Source: Aphrocallistes beatrix (lineage: Eukaryota > Porifera > Hexactinellida > Sceptrulophora > Aphrocallistidae). Taken from it: a stretch of DNA of 64,000 bases. Numbering within the stretch: position 1 is the stretch's first letter; the number at the start of each line of letters is the position of its first letter. Shown piece by piece: positions 21,063 through 33,127 of the stretch. Both the position numbers and the translations under genes were made by a program. The notes below the pieces were generated by a model. That model was given only the letters and a program-made list of their open reading frames with translations. It ran no database searches and was not told the DNA's origin. The stretch covers positions 1 to 64,000 of the forward strand of contig OY725494.1 of the NCBI GenBank assembly GCA_963281255.1, in the 5' to 3' direction.

Positions 21063-22050
21063 TGCTCTATTTACATTCTCAAATGTATCACTTCTTACTT
21101 TGTTAAATCAATTTGTAACATTTTAATACAAATTCTAATTAAACAAATAATGATACGTCTTTTACTGAACTAATGAATGATAGCAAATCTTATGAGTTAA
21201 TCTAGCACTTAGCTTAGAGAAGAACTTCAAAAGCAAATTCGTTTATGGAATTTCTTTGAGGATTAGGTCTCGAATGGTAGATGGTCGGTTGTAATAATAT
21301 AAATACTGTAATTACTGTGCTGATGAATTTAATTTTGCCATTGAAAATGGCTTTAGAGTAATTTTAGTATATACAATTCTTAAATTACTGAATAAGACCA
21401 CAAAGGTAAAATAATTAAGAACCAATAGGAACAAGCGATTAAACGTAGTGAAACTTCTACAAAGACTGAGAACATGAACATCGTGTCTAACAGCAGTGGT
21501 GGAACCGCTGATGTATCCCATTGCCGAGAATGATTATCTGGATCTCACCTTGAATAGCTATCATATATCGCATCTCTTTTCCATGATTTTAATGCATCAA
21601 CATTCTATGATAGCTGATGCCATATAAACTCGTGGCCTGAAATTTCACAGCTTAGCTGATTCGTTTTGAAAAAAGTAATATAAGCTCAGTATTAGTGCTG
21701 AATGCCTTGTATGTTTGTTCGTAGAAAAAAACCGGTTCAGATGCAAGAGAGTATGGCTTATGATAGCTAATGATGAGAAGACACAAACTTAGACGAACCA
21801 ATCGAGTACTGAGCCTCTGCTTTCCAAGCAATCTCTCTTTCGAGGAGTTTAGTCTAGGACTGTTTCAATTTGTTAGAAAGTGAAACTAACAGAAAATACT
21901 CTACTGTCAAATGCTAAGCTGAGAATTGAATACACAATGCAGGATATACAGTAAAAAAACAACTAAGATTTCTACACCTAAATATTTAAACTAAAAGTTG
22001 CATGCAGAATCATCGAAATTCATACTCGCCGCTTTCTGATTGCCCCTTAA
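21063..22050. other. AT-rich spacer between Maf-like genes 1 and 2
   Basis: No gene or clear repeat was seen; only short non-coding frames are present. Confidence 0.5.
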
Positions 22051-22054
22051 TCCG

Positions 22055-22066
22055 TATATATAAAAG
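22055..22066 (+). promoter_or_regulatory. TATA box of Maf-like gene 2
   Basis: TATATATAAAAG, 58-69 bp upstream of the ATG at 22124. Confidence 0.7.
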
Positions 22067-22123
22067 GAGGTGCCGAGAAACTCAAATATAGAAACAAACA
22101 AACAAACAAATTCAAAGAAAAGA

Positions 22124-22426
22124 ATGCCTAAGAGACTAAGATTGGAATCGTTTGGGTTTAGCGAGGCAGAGATGGTTGAGCTGGAAATGCATGAGCTCCT
22201 CTCGTTGTGTCGGGAAAAGGGACTCACCGAAGAGAACCTAGAAGTCATTAAGAACTACAGACGCCTCCTCAAAGTCAGAGGATACGGAAAAGATTTCCGG
22301 CGAAGAGAGAGGGATCACTTGGACACACTGAGAGAGGAGAAGCAGTTGTGGGAGGCAGAAAGGCAGCGACTGAGAGCGGAGATTGGTTGGTACAAGGAAC
22401 AGGTGTCTGTGCTGGAGTCTATCTAG
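22124..22426 (+). CDS. Small Maf-like bZIP protein 2, shortened, 100 aa
   Basis: Starts at the ATG at 22124 (MPKRLRLESFGFSE). The extended homology region (FGFSEAEMVELEMHELLSL) differs from gene 1, but from 22261 on the DNA is almost the same as gene 1 from 20790: only four differences in about 236 bp. One of these turns the CAG Gln codon of gene 1 into TAG, so this protein ends at VLESI and lacks the 28-residue tail; the former tail coding sequence persists as 3' flank to about 22496. The basic region again reads RRLLKVRGYGKDFRRRE. It is either a functional shorter isoform-like paralog or in early decay; the zipper is intact. Confidence 0.72.
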   Translation: MPKRLRLESFGFSEAEMVELEMHELLSLCREKGLTEENLEVIKNYRRLLKVRGYGKDFRRRERDHLDTLREEKQLWEAERQRLRAEIGWYKEQVSVLESI

Positions 22427-23139
22427 CTGCTAGATAACGTCCTGCAACCACAGGACACATATTTCACACCTATATACTCACACCCTTATTTCCTGTAAAA
22501 CTCAACTACAAACTTCAAACATTAAATTAATTTTAATCGCATTTAATCATTAAATTGCTGCTTTACTCAATGCAAATCAACCTTTATATTAAATAAAAAA
22601 CTCCGAAAATATTCTTTAAATAAACTCACAATTTAGAATTATAAAACAGGAATGAGATACGTATGCTCTAAATGCAAATTACTTAAAGGACATTTGTTCC
22701 AGAAGCAGGCTATAGGTCATCCTACCGTTTGCTAATCTCCCTGATTAACTCGGAATTTGCTGAATTGATCCATTCAATAGAACCATTAGGTTAACAAATT
22801 TTAAAAATATCGGTCACAGAGCGATATTGCAGTTCAAATCGTGAAAATATGCATAAAGAAATGTTAATAACTCATTATGTATCCACTTTATGGCCATCTA
22901 GGATTCTAAGTAATAAAATACCCAAAATTAGCTGTTAGAAGCGATGAAATTTCGCGAGAAAGGTAAATGAAGTACATCCACAAAATAAAGTTATCCTATG
23001 TGCGAAATTTGGTAGGAATAGGACTGTTAAATTTCGCAGGATTTCACGGATGTAGCATACCGTCGATACCATGAGGACATGTCCCTATGGAAGCAGTACT
23101 AAAATCAAATGATGATCATTACGAAGATTCTTCATTGTA

Positions 23140-23319
23140 CAGTAGAACTCGGTTAGTTCGGTTAGTACGTACTCAGGATACAACGTACTTCGGCTTAGTA
23201 CGTACTCATTTCTCTGAACCAGAATTCATATATTATATAGATTCCTATGTAATATCAACTCGGTTAGTACGTACTTTTTTCCGCTTCCCGGAGGGGTACG
23301 TACTAACCGAGTTCTACTG
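23140..23319. mobile_element. Pogo/Tigger-like MITE, 'cggttagtacgtact' family
   Basis: A 180-bp element beginning CAGTAGAACTCGGTTAGT and ending in the reverse complement ACTAACCGAGTTCTACTG, flanked by TA on both sides (target duplication). The inner sequence repeats cggttagtacgtact. A second copy lies in a MED13 intron (59323-59448). The CAGTAGAAC-type ends and TA target are known features of pogo/Tigger-type Tc1-mariner elements. It has no coding capacity. Confidence 0.85.
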
Positions 23320-24582
23320 TAATAGTATCACCTCGCGAATCAGAGCAAACCAATACATTCAGTGATGTAGCTTTGAAATTAAGTTACAGTCATAAGACCT
23401 GATTTCAGCAACTAATCGCTATAGAGGCCGGCAGGATTCGTCGAACTGTTTAAGCAAGAAAGGCGGCGACATTGCATTGAATGTCTGACCAGCCCAGACA
23501 CTCAATAATACTTACGAATGGAAGTCTGTAATACAATGAAATACTTGATTAGACTCAATTCCGGTTCATAGTTATTTTGAGAAATTGAAACTCGCGAGGT
23601 AAGTTTCTAACAAATGATTATAATTCATAAATACAGATACTTATTTAATACACCGGATATGTAGATGTGGAAATTGTAATATTCCAAGGAAAATGTCAGT
23701 GAAAGTATATTAATATTATCATTTCAGTATAATCAAATAAAACAAATTTAAATTTGGAATTGCAAGATAAATCATTTCAGTTAAGAACAGAGTTTCACTG
23801 AAAATATCTCTTCAGTTTAGCAGGAATTTTATGATAAATGAAGTCAGGTTGTTTATAGCTATTGAATTTCACTGAGCGTCTTGCTGACAACAAAATCACA
23901 TTATTCCTTAGTCAATAAAAATGTTGTAATACAATACAGTCTTCATCTAGCTAGCTGGAATAGCACGAGGTTACTGGAATAGCTCAGCACAGCAATTACA
24001 AGAGACTTGTGTTACAGAGTCTGTTATCTCCATTATAGCATAGCTCCATGTGATCGAAATAAAGAGAAAAGCTCCAAATACAAACAATCTATTTATAGCC
24101 GAGCACGAGAGTGCTTGGAAAGGAGAATAGAAACAAGGACCCTGCACTCTACTTCCAGATGTAGCTGGAACTAAAAATGTTTAGAGTTTTCTATGATCTA
24201 ATAAAAATTGTAATATTTTTCTTGGTAGCACAAGACATATCTTGTGTTTGATAATATCACAGACAGATTACACATAGAGTCTCAAAATAGATGTTTACTA
24301 CTCTGCAGTGGCGTAAGGTACTTTTAAGTAAATTAATAGTTAGAAATAATGAGCCCCATGACCTGGTTCTAAAAACCCCACTTGATGATGGAGTCATAAA
24401 TTCAAGTGCAACATGTGAGGAAATATTTCAGGAAATATCAAATGTGATAAGACTTCAATAGTGACTAATTCCTGCAAACACAAATGGTCGATGCTGAAAT
24501 CACGCGTTTCGTAATCAAACGAGATAATTTCCAATAATAAACTGACTTAGCAATTAGTAGCAAATATTAGTTAATAATTATA

Positions 24583-24714
24583 AGACCCATACAAGATGCA
24601 ACTTTGCTGCATGAAAAATGTAGCATGGAAATAGTTCTACCGTAATTTCGTGCAACATTGTTGCATGAAAACTTGATTACAAATAACTTTGTTGCATCGT
24701 ATCAGGAGTCTTTA
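24583..24714. mobile_element. Degenerate inverted-repeat element
   Basis: The left end agacccatacaagatgcaac and the right end, read on the other strand, agactcctgatacgatgcaa are alike. Inner gttgcat/atgcaac repeats add to the fold. Probably an old non-autonomous DNA element; family unclear. Confidence 0.45.
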
Positions 24715-26614
24715 TGATTACAGAATAAATGTAGAAAAGATGATGCAATTATAGCATAGGACCTCTCTTCTAGGAAACCTAAGGAGTGAGTGGAGAGTGA
24801 AAGTAGATTTGCAGAGTTACCTAACACAACATAGACAGAGAAGTAGAAACTAACATAATTAACTACAAACAAATTTCAGTATGACGTCTTAGGAGATGAA
24901 CTCCGGAAGTATTATTTGTTGATCGAAGCACCTGCGAGAAACTTTATCGATTCAATCCGTGTTCTGTAATTAACTTGAACTTTCTGGTTTAATGAATGTG
25001 TATAATCAGGTTTTATAGAGTTTAATGAAAATTTGATTTACAAAAATTACTTGGATGTAGTTTACCAAAAAATACGTGCAATTACAATGATAAAATTGGA
25101 GTCAGCAATCTAAATTTAGAAAAGTATATCCGGATACACGCCTGCCGATGTGTAAGGGCAAACTCGTGCTTGCTCTAAAGCTCAATGCTAACCAGCGTTT
25201 TCCTGTAGCGAGAATAGTGAAAGAAAGTTCAAGCAGCTTATCTGTATTCGTTAATCCAAATAGTCATTATACTTATATGTAGCATAATACTATAGAAAAT
25301 ATACAGTGATTCAATGCTCCATATTATTATGTTGCAATGCGCCATTCCATTTACTGAGATAATGTATCTTTCGCAGATTTTTAAGAAACATTACTCAAAA
25401 AATAATATTCGTTTAAAAACAACGGAAGTGTTCGCATAATTATAAGAAATGTAAATAACTTGTGAGTTCAAAGTATTTTGTTTATCTCAAACTATCGAGT
25501 AGACACAACAAATTTTTAAAACTAAAAAGAGAAATTTAAAAGAGAAAACAGATTTCAGTGAACCTCAAATTCTGTTTCAACTTTCGCTGAAAAAACTCTC
25601 CAAAAAAAATCCAAAAATGTAGCAGCCAACTTTCAAGCAATTCAAAGTGAAAATGCTTAGCTTCAATTCCCCATCCACTCACAACTTGCTGATGGAATCA
25701 GATATCACTATGCACACCAAACCGATGTATCAGAGTGTTCTGTGTGTTCAGCCTGTACGAGTATCAGCCTCGATATTCGCTTAATATATGAAATATCATT
25801 AAATTTTAAATAATTATTCATCATTTCTCACGGTTAATAGTTTGATTGGGTTTTATTACAGCCAGAGAGGATGTATACTACTAACAGCACATAGATTCTA
25901 AACTAATTAAAAATAGACTTTCAAGGATAATGATTTGGAAAATAAGAATGAGAAGGAAATGATAATAATTCTAAGGTCCCCATCCATCTTACGACGACAT
26001 ACGTAGAAGCTCCAGCACAAGTCCCTGATTCGGAAGTAAGGTTTTTCGCAACAATGTTGGTTTCGATGTGACAAAACTAGTGCAAAGCCTTTCTGTTTGA
26101 ATTCTAAATAATATGAAATTTTCGTAAGATCATTATTGGTTATCAAAATTTTAATTATAATTGTGGTTCCTATGAAAGGATGTGTGCAGCTATTACTAAT
26201 AAAATATCTTCAAATTTCTTTGCAAATGCATGACTACAAAACTCGACGTAGGAATTCGAAGGAACTAACGTATCTTCTACAGAACAGATCTATCTTCTAC
26301 AAATCTGCTCAAAACTCGGTTAATTTAATTAAATTAATTAAGCCATTAGTAATACTGACAAACCCCAATAATATCTTATGAATAATATTCATAAGACGAA
26401 GATCTATAAGGTTCGGGGCTGTTAGAAGCACTTCAAGAATTCGTACGGATAAATTTTTGTGTTGACATCTGTTTTCTCCCTCGGTGTATATCTGGAGAGG
26501 AGTTAGGATTGAAAAATGTTGGAAACAAATCAGTAATGAAATAATACATAAAGCAAAAGGGCAGTAGAATTGACAGAATAGTGAAACTATACAGTCAGGA
26601 AGTAGAGCAAAAAG

Positions 26615-26622
26615 TATAAATA
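26615..26622 (+). promoter_or_regulatory. TATA box of Maf-like gene 3
   Basis: TATAAATA, 67 bp upstream of the ATG at 26682. Confidence 0.6.
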
Positions 26623-26681
26623 GGATTCAGAAGGGGAAAAATATCAAAATAATATTTATCAAAAATACATACTAAGTCAAA

Positions 26682-26975
26682 ATGCCAAGAAAAATAACAA
26701 AGGACACACACGGACTAACTGAACAAGATATCTGCACGCTTGGAAATGCAGATTTAAAGGCGAAAGCTAGCATTTTGGGTCTCACAGAAATTCAGTTGGA
26801 GGATATTAAGAAGTATCGGAGATTGCTCAAAGTCCGATGCTACGGAAAAAGTTTCAGAACAAAAGAGAGGTCAGAAATAAACCAACTTAAAAAGAGGAAA
26901 GACCTGCTGAAACAGGAACAAGAGCGTCTGCACCAAGAAATTTATTTCTACCAAACTTATCTCCGCCAGTTCTAA
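26682..26975 (+). CDS. Small Maf-like bZIP protein 3, 97 aa
   Basis: A diverged third member. The extended homology region reads HGLTEQDICTLGNADLKAKA, then LEDIKKYRRLLKVRCYGKSFRTKERSE aligns with the Maf basic block, followed by a Lys/Glu/Gln-rich helix (LKKRKDLLKQEQERLHQEI). Here RGY has become RCY and the AASC motif is GKSF; the Asn is again Val. The protein ends soon after the zipper, like gene 2. Intronless, with its own TATA. It shows no near-identity with genes 1 and 2 at DNA level, so it is an older duplicate that escaped their homogenisation. Confidence 0.7.
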   Translation: MPRKITKDTHGLTEQDICTLGNADLKAKASILGLTEIQLEDIKKYRRLLKVRCYGKSFRTKERSEINQLKKRKDLLKQEQERLHQEIYFYQTYLRQF

Positions 26976-27587
26976 ATCATCCGATTTGTGTGATTCTACT
27001 TCTAAATCTCTTATTTAAGATTCAATGCACTTTAAATTTACCGTTTGTAATTGTATGTTATTCACTTAAATTAAATTGAACTGGAAAAAGACTCAAATAA
27101 GATTAATACACAATATTAATTGCAATTATTCTAAATCTGAAAGAGATATAACATTGCACCTACAAAGGTTGAAATCTGATAGGTTGTACGTATCTAGGTC
27201 TGTAACAAGCATCACGTATCTTTCCCTAAGGAATCAATCCCAATAGCTCTATTGGCTGCAATATTTCAAGTCTGTTTCTCGGTTTTATCTCGAATTTATG
27301 CAAAACCTCAGGCTTTGATGCAAACATCTCGAAACACTCAAAAATTCTGTATGCGATGAATATACATACATAATGTAGATAGCAAAATGAGATATTTTCT
27401 TAATATAGTGATAAAATTTATTCTGCACATTCGCACGATTTCACAAGCTAGTGGAGAAACGTAAATCCCAAAACTCATTTGAAAAGTCAATAATTCAAAA
27501 TATCCATATATAAATAGCCATGCTCGATATGTTGATTTTATTGAAAATATAAACAAAAATAGGTCTATAAACATTTAAAACATTTGA
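26976..27587. other. AT-rich spacer
   Basis: No feature could be supported. It separates Maf-like gene 3 from the 3' end of the FEM1-like gene on the other strand. Confidence 0.5.
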
Positions 27588-30463
27588 TCAAGACAAAGTA
27601 ATCAACTGTCCGTAGGGTTTCCGCAAATTAACAAAATCTATCAAAGCTCTGTATCTGCACTGACTTAGACGGGATTTCAGGACACGTCTGTAGTCCAAGG
27701 AATGTCTGAGGATGCTGTCTCTAGCCAGGCTCTTCAAGCTCGGAATTGGAGAGATTAAAATGAATCGATCGCTGCTCTGTAATGCTTTGAGGTAATCCAT
27801 GCAAGTTTGGTCGCTGTAATCTACTGCGTTTGGATCTGCATTGAGTGCGAGCAGGTGCTGAGCTAATTCTCTGTTCTTGTAAAGGATACTAATGTGCAGA
27901 GGAGTTGTACCGTCGGACCCCCGGGCATTCAGATCCTCTCCGAACTCGAGGAGGAACTCCACTAACCCCTGAGGAGAAATCTTGACGATTTCCTTTAGAT
28001 TAGTGCAGAGTTCAAGTTTGGGAGAGTTAAAGGCGACAATAACACTAGACACAAGTGAGTATCTCCGACCGGCGAATCGTCTCCAAATGTCTAGAATCTC
28101 CCTTATATACTGATGGAGACTCTCCTGCGACGAAGGACAGAAAGTGGCGTGGTCGTAGCACAGCCATAGATACGTCACGGAAACGGAGATCAGCTCTTCC
28201 CATGCGACGCACGAGAGAGCCAAGCGATGGTTGAGAAGCTTCATAATGTTAAGACTGAAGTACTCGCTTACGATTGGATGGAGTGAGTCGAATATTTCCT
28301 GGTCTGTGAACTGACTGAGAACCTGTTGAAGGGACAAATAACAACCATCAAGCCCACTGCAATGAAGACATGGAAAAGCGAAAATAAATATAAAAGTGCA
28401 CATCTACACCATAGAGGTAGTCCACATGCAAAATTTGGTCAGAACCGTGCGTACGTAATAGTACACCGTTATAAGCCATAAGGGCATCTTCCTATACACT
28501 GCTTGGCCAAAAGTATTGGAACACATTCTAATATGTGCCACTTTTGCCAAAGTGGCACAACCCATTGAATACAATATTAAACAAGTGTAAACATTGTGAT
28601 ATCAATAGAAACTGTCCCTCCGACCTCTTCCACTAAACTTTTGTTGATTTCCTTCAATGGGCCCGTTTCCCTGCCACCTGTGCTACTTATGGCACATGGT
28701 GGCACACATTAGAATGTGTTCCAATACTTTTGGCTAGGCAGTGTAGGATCAGCACTAAGCTATGTCATAACATGCCTTGATGAGAGCGTAGAGTTCGCGG
28801 GAGATGTCTGTCTTGTGCAAGACATACTCGCTGAGTAGCCTACACTCCCTGAGACCAGGGAATGGATCCATGAACAACTGCAGGCAGCACGCGGTCAGCT
28901 GGTGGATTGGTGTGAGGTTAGCAACACCTAAGTTGTACTTCCGGTACTTCCGGTTACACACTCGCTTACAAGTGCGTCTCATCTCTATATCCAAAATGGG
29001 ATTAGGCATACCTATACAATGGATTATAAGATTTTAAGTGCATTAGGATGTAGGTACAAAATCGGATTAGAGGACATTAAACAGGAGAAATGGACAGGAA
29101 ACAGAAGAAATGGGCATCTACATTAAACTTAACAATGGACAACAACTGTTACACTTTTGCATGAGAATAATATTGGGTGACACACCAATACATAATGTAC
29201 AAATGCTACATATAAATTCAGCTATGTACAATGCTAACATACCAACACTAACGTCTCTGTAGAAGTAAGAGTTGATGAGAAGTTTGACAGCTGTCACAGT
29301 GAGTTGGTGGATGTCACTCAACTTTTCTGCGTCACAGAATTCGTCCATTAAGTAGCCGTGCTCTACCCTACCGGTAAGCATCCCGTGCTTAACACCGGTC
29401 ACCAGAGTCCGCCGCATTCGTTTCCGGTAAATGTATTTCTTCTCACTGCAGATAATGTTGAGATAGTGGCACTGCCGGACAGTGGGCACCGTTAGGTCGC
29501 AGTGTTCCAGTAAGAATTCGGTCATACGCTTGTCTACGTTGTAAAGAGAAGCCAGCAACGGAGTGAAATTCTGACTGTTCCGAAGGAGCTGGAGCTTAAT
29601 TCGACCCGATTCGATCAACTCTGAAATGATCGGAAACAGTTTATAAAGTCCCTTCTCTGCGATGTGGTGGAGACAGGTGTTGCCACTTGCGTCCGGTATA
29701 TTGACATCAGCGCCGCTCTCAAGCAGAAAACGAAATAGATCCTTGCTCACCCTGGAACTGTAAAACAAATAATGTTGTGGAGTATGGATAATACTAGCAT
29801 TTTTGTTCTTATCCATGGTCCTGAATAAATAAAGAGTCGACAGAATGAATTCATAGTCTAATTCTAAATGGCAACACACCGTGTGAGCATCACGTGGAGA
29901 CAGGTTTGCTTCTTGGGTCCAGGAGCTGAGTTGACGCCTGCGCCTCTCTCTAGCAGCGCGGCGACCAGTTGATGCACTATCATCACGTCGCACTCCTTTA
30001 CTGTCTCGATGAGAGGCGAGGAGAACACCAGAGGATTCGGGTGCAGGTCCAACGAGATGTGGTACTTACGGAGGAATAGATCGAGACAGTCCAAGTCTAA
30101 GCTGCGAGAGAGTGCGATGCCTGGAGAGACCAGGTGGCTACAGCAGTTGGAGAGGCCAGGGCAGTCGGGCGGGATTTGGTAGCGCTGTATCAACTCTTCA
30201 ATCCGCCGGTCCAGTCCGTTCCAGTTGCTGTGCAGCAGTTCCAACCAAGGACTCTGCTGAAAGGTGCACCAGCTGTATGGACTCGGAGGCCCCGCCCCGT
30301 AAACCAGTACCAGTCTGGCCTCTGTCGGGGAGAGGGGGTTCAGGAGAGAGAAGAATTCGTCCGAATTATCCATGAAAGGAATTAAATCCCAGACCTGAGC
30401 TTTGATGTTAGCTACCAGCAGCCTCCTCTCTACTCTGGACAGGGTATCCCCATGTGCAGACAT
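27588..30463 (-). CDS. FEM1-like ankyrin-repeat protein, four exons
   Basis: Exons on the minus strand: 29880-30463, 29243-29757, about 28770-28984 and 27588 to about 28362. Junctions 1-2 (CACG|gtgtgt...ttttacag|T) and 2-3 (GTTG|gtatgt...gatatag|AG) fit in phase. Ankyrin units are clear at TCLHVMLTR...LLESGADVNIPDASGNTCLHHIAEKG and at DLNARGSDGTTPLHISIL...ADPNAVDYSDQT. The last block, SLKSLARDSILRHSLDY...LIDFVNLR, resembles the C-terminal VHL-box of FEM1 proteins (TLQCLAARVIVNH...LETFVSLH), which recruits a CUL2 ubiquitin ligase. So it probably acts as a substrate receptor. The exon 3-4 junction is unresolved: the only phase-correct option I see is a GC donor (AAG|gcatgt) with CAACAG|GTTC. 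That intron is enlarged by a Tc1-like MITE. Confidence 0.7.
28497..28743. mobile_element. Tc1/mariner-type MITE, 247 bp
   Basis: Terminal inverted repeats of about 45 bp: the left end begins CACTGCTTGGCCAAAAGTAT, the right end complements to CACTGCCTAGCCAAAAGTAT, both continuing into tggaacacattctaat. TA flanks both sides. The core has no coding frame. It lies in the intron between exons 3 and 4 of the FEM1-like gene, only a few bases past the last open codon of exon 3. Confidence 0.9.
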
Positions 30464-30647
30464 TCTTTAAACCGATTGGGTTGCTAGGATGCTATGAACA
30501 CGTTTGAAATGATGAATTGGAGAAAATTTGAAACACAAACAATTTGGAAATATTGGCATCTTGATTAAAAGGAGTGCAATAATAACCAAAGAAACCATGG
30601 ATAAATCACTAAAGCGAGGTTCCTCCTTAACAGTACACAAGGAACAA

Positions 30648-32323
30648 CTATTCGGTTTCCTGGTCCAAGTAGCAGAGATAGAAGTGAGTGTTGGAGGCGA
30701 CGAGAAGGGAGTTGCCCTGTGGATGCCATCGAATCTGTCTGACAGAGAAACTATTCACTGATGGCAGATCGGCAACCACAGCTCCCTCACAGCCCTGTGA
30801 CCAGACGTACACCTTGTGTGAGCCGGTGCAAACGGCCAGCCGGGACTGAATGGGATCCCAGGCTAGTGAGCGTACCTCATTCAAGTGAGTCAGAAGCGCG
30901 ATTAGTGACACCTTCTTTACAGACCAAATCCATACAGAATTCGGCATGTTGTCGTTCTTGGTAGCGAGCAGCGAACTGTCAGCGCTGAACTCGAGTAGGG
31001 ACACGCCCATCTTCGGGTCTGGCTCCTTGGGAGTTGGCTTTCGGACGGGAACCGAGTAGTTCCCCTCTTTCACCTCGTAGCGAGTGGAAACTGGCTTCTC
31101 GTAGCGTTTCAGTTTACTCTCCAACTCCCGACTAAACCCAGGCTTACTCTCCGTTTCTACGAACACATTCACTTCCTTCTGCTCGATCTGAGACACGTGC
31201 TCCAGCTCTGCCAGTGCCGACCAAGTCAGATGGTTGAGGAGCCTAACCTGTACGAGACAGAGTCCGTATGACAGCGGTGGGCATTATGGCCCAGTTAAGG
31301 ATTAAAGTTGCTCGCCACTGCCGTATGATGACGTGTTAATGAATAAGGACACACACTCACCTTCTGGTCATAACCGCCGACCGCCAATAGTTGTCCCGCC
31401 GGAGACCAACTAACACTCCTCAGTCCTAGCGCGTGGGAGTAAGGAGAGAGCTCAGTGAGACAGCGTCCGTCGATGGAGTAGACGGCCAGCTTGCAGAAGA
31501 GGGGCGAGTCCAGGACGCAGAGATGTGAGCAATCGGGCGAAAATCGAATCTGTGCAAGGTCCTCCGTCACGACAGGGAAGTGAGAGAGCATCGCCCAAGA
31601 GGAGAGGTTGAACACACTCACGTGGTCCTTCCCTTCTCTGCGCTCTGCCAGCGCCATGAACTTGCCGTTGCTCGTGAACGAGAAGCTACCTGTAAGCAAT
31701 TGCCCCACTAATCCACTAGAAGGGCAATTTGTCCCGAAATGGACATTTGAACATACAAATTATTGAACTGACCTTTGTCCAACTTGGGCCATTTGAGGTA
31801 GGAGACAGTTTTGGTGACGAGAGACCAGACAGTGACACGGAGATGGAAGGTGCAGGTGGTGAGGATGTGTCTACTGTCCGGAGTCCATTGAGCGGACACG
31901 AGCCCGCAGAGGCCCTCATCGATCTTACAGCTCCACTCGCTGTGTTCGATCGACCAAATCTGAACGACCCCGCGCCTGTACAGAGCGCAGAGGATGTAAA
32001 GTGAATCGGGTGACCATTCTATGTAATTGATGGGGTCCAGGGAGGTATGCAAGTTCAGAACCTATTGGGAGAATCGGTGATTTAATACCGAACCACAATT
32101 GTAACAACTTACAATTGCTATATATTATAGGTTATGTGAAAAATATTAAGATGCATGGGTGGCTAATATTTGTTCTGGAAATTAAAGTCCATCAAACCTG
32201 TAAAGAATGCGAGTTTCGAATTGAAAGTCGACACTGACAGCAGTTAGCGAGGTAGCGTCCGTCTGGAGAGAACTCGCAGAGATAGAGACTGTGTTGGAAA
32301 GGATCTGAGAATGACACATTCAT
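30648..32323 (-). CDS. WRAP73: WRAP73 (WDR8) centriolar WD-repeat protein, 447 aa
   Basis: Four exons: 32198-32323, 31773-32061, 31361-31689, 30648-31247. All junctions are GT-AG and in phase; introns are 136, 83 and 113 bp. The product tracks human WRAP73 from end to end: [112 protein letters not shown] repeats form two propeller-like halves. WRAP73 works with SSX2IP/Msd1 and kinesin-14 in anchoring microtubule minus ends at centrosomes and spindle poles and in ciliogenesis. Length 447 against 460 in human. The stop is 184 bp before the start of the FEM1-like gene on the same strand. Confidence 0.95.
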
Positions 32324-33095
32324 TGCTAGCAAACAAACATAAATTTGAGTTGCAAAAGGTGTTTACTGAAAGGTAAGAACCATGATAGGTATTTCCATGG
32401 TCTATCTCCTCTCTGGATAATATTATCCACAACCAATTGATCAAGTTACTTTCTAGAATTTTCTCGTTACTACTTTATTCCAAACTAAAAATAGAATGAT
32501 ATCTCCAAAGAGGTATAAATACGAGGAGTGACTACAGTACTCAACTGTCTCTCCGCACCCATCGCTAAATAAACTTTCCATTGATCTTCTAAGAAAGATG
32601 GATTTGTTAAAAATGCTTACTTCGTGCTCTGTAATCGCAAGTTAACGCTGTGCTCGCCCTGACAGCACAGCGTGTCAGGGCTCTGCCAGCTTTCCCTTCT
32701 AAGGAAAAGCACAGCAGAAAACGTTTCTTGCCCCTCATCCCTAGGTTTCTGGATCGGTCCTGTCCTCTGTTCCAAACCACGCAATCCCCTACCGCGGTGG
32801 GGGCCAGTGGAGGGGATGGGACTGAGAAGGAAACCGCCCAAAGTGTACCCCTCAGGAACCACGATTGTGAACGAGGTGATTGAGAGGTATACTTCGGGCG
32901 ATTTATAAAAATAAGAAAAGGATTCACATTCTAGATAGGTCCATCATCTTTTCATTTGCATGATCTTGTCATTTTGGTTTGAGGAATATTAGACCAAAAA
33001 ACTGGTGGACTTGAATCGCTCATCTATAATTTATGCAAACAAACTCAGTACACTACCATATGATAAGCGCCCTTATGCATTATATCCTAATGGAA
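32324..33095. other. Spacer with a promoter-like segment
   Basis: A plus-strand TATAAATA (near 32513-32520) is followed by a GC-richer tract (32640-32860) that has open frames on both strands but no recognisable protein. It could be an untranslated transcript or part of a repeat. I cannot decide. Confidence 0.35.
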
Positions 33096-33127
33096 AGGAT
33101 TATATAGAGTCTTTCCATTGAAAGAGA

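Larger units (their letters stand above)
22500..26610. other. Long gene-poor AT-rich tract
   Basis: About 4.1 kb with no gene I can support. It holds one pogo-type miniature element (23140-23319) and one degenerate inverted-repeat element (about 24583-24714). The remaining open frames are short, AT-rich and without splice-linked partners. Confidence 0.5.

Noticed and set aside
32520-32930. snRNA, RNase P RNA, or a small gene after the TATAAATA near 32513
   Set aside because: No conserved RNA core, no splice-linked frame and no recognisable protein on either strand.
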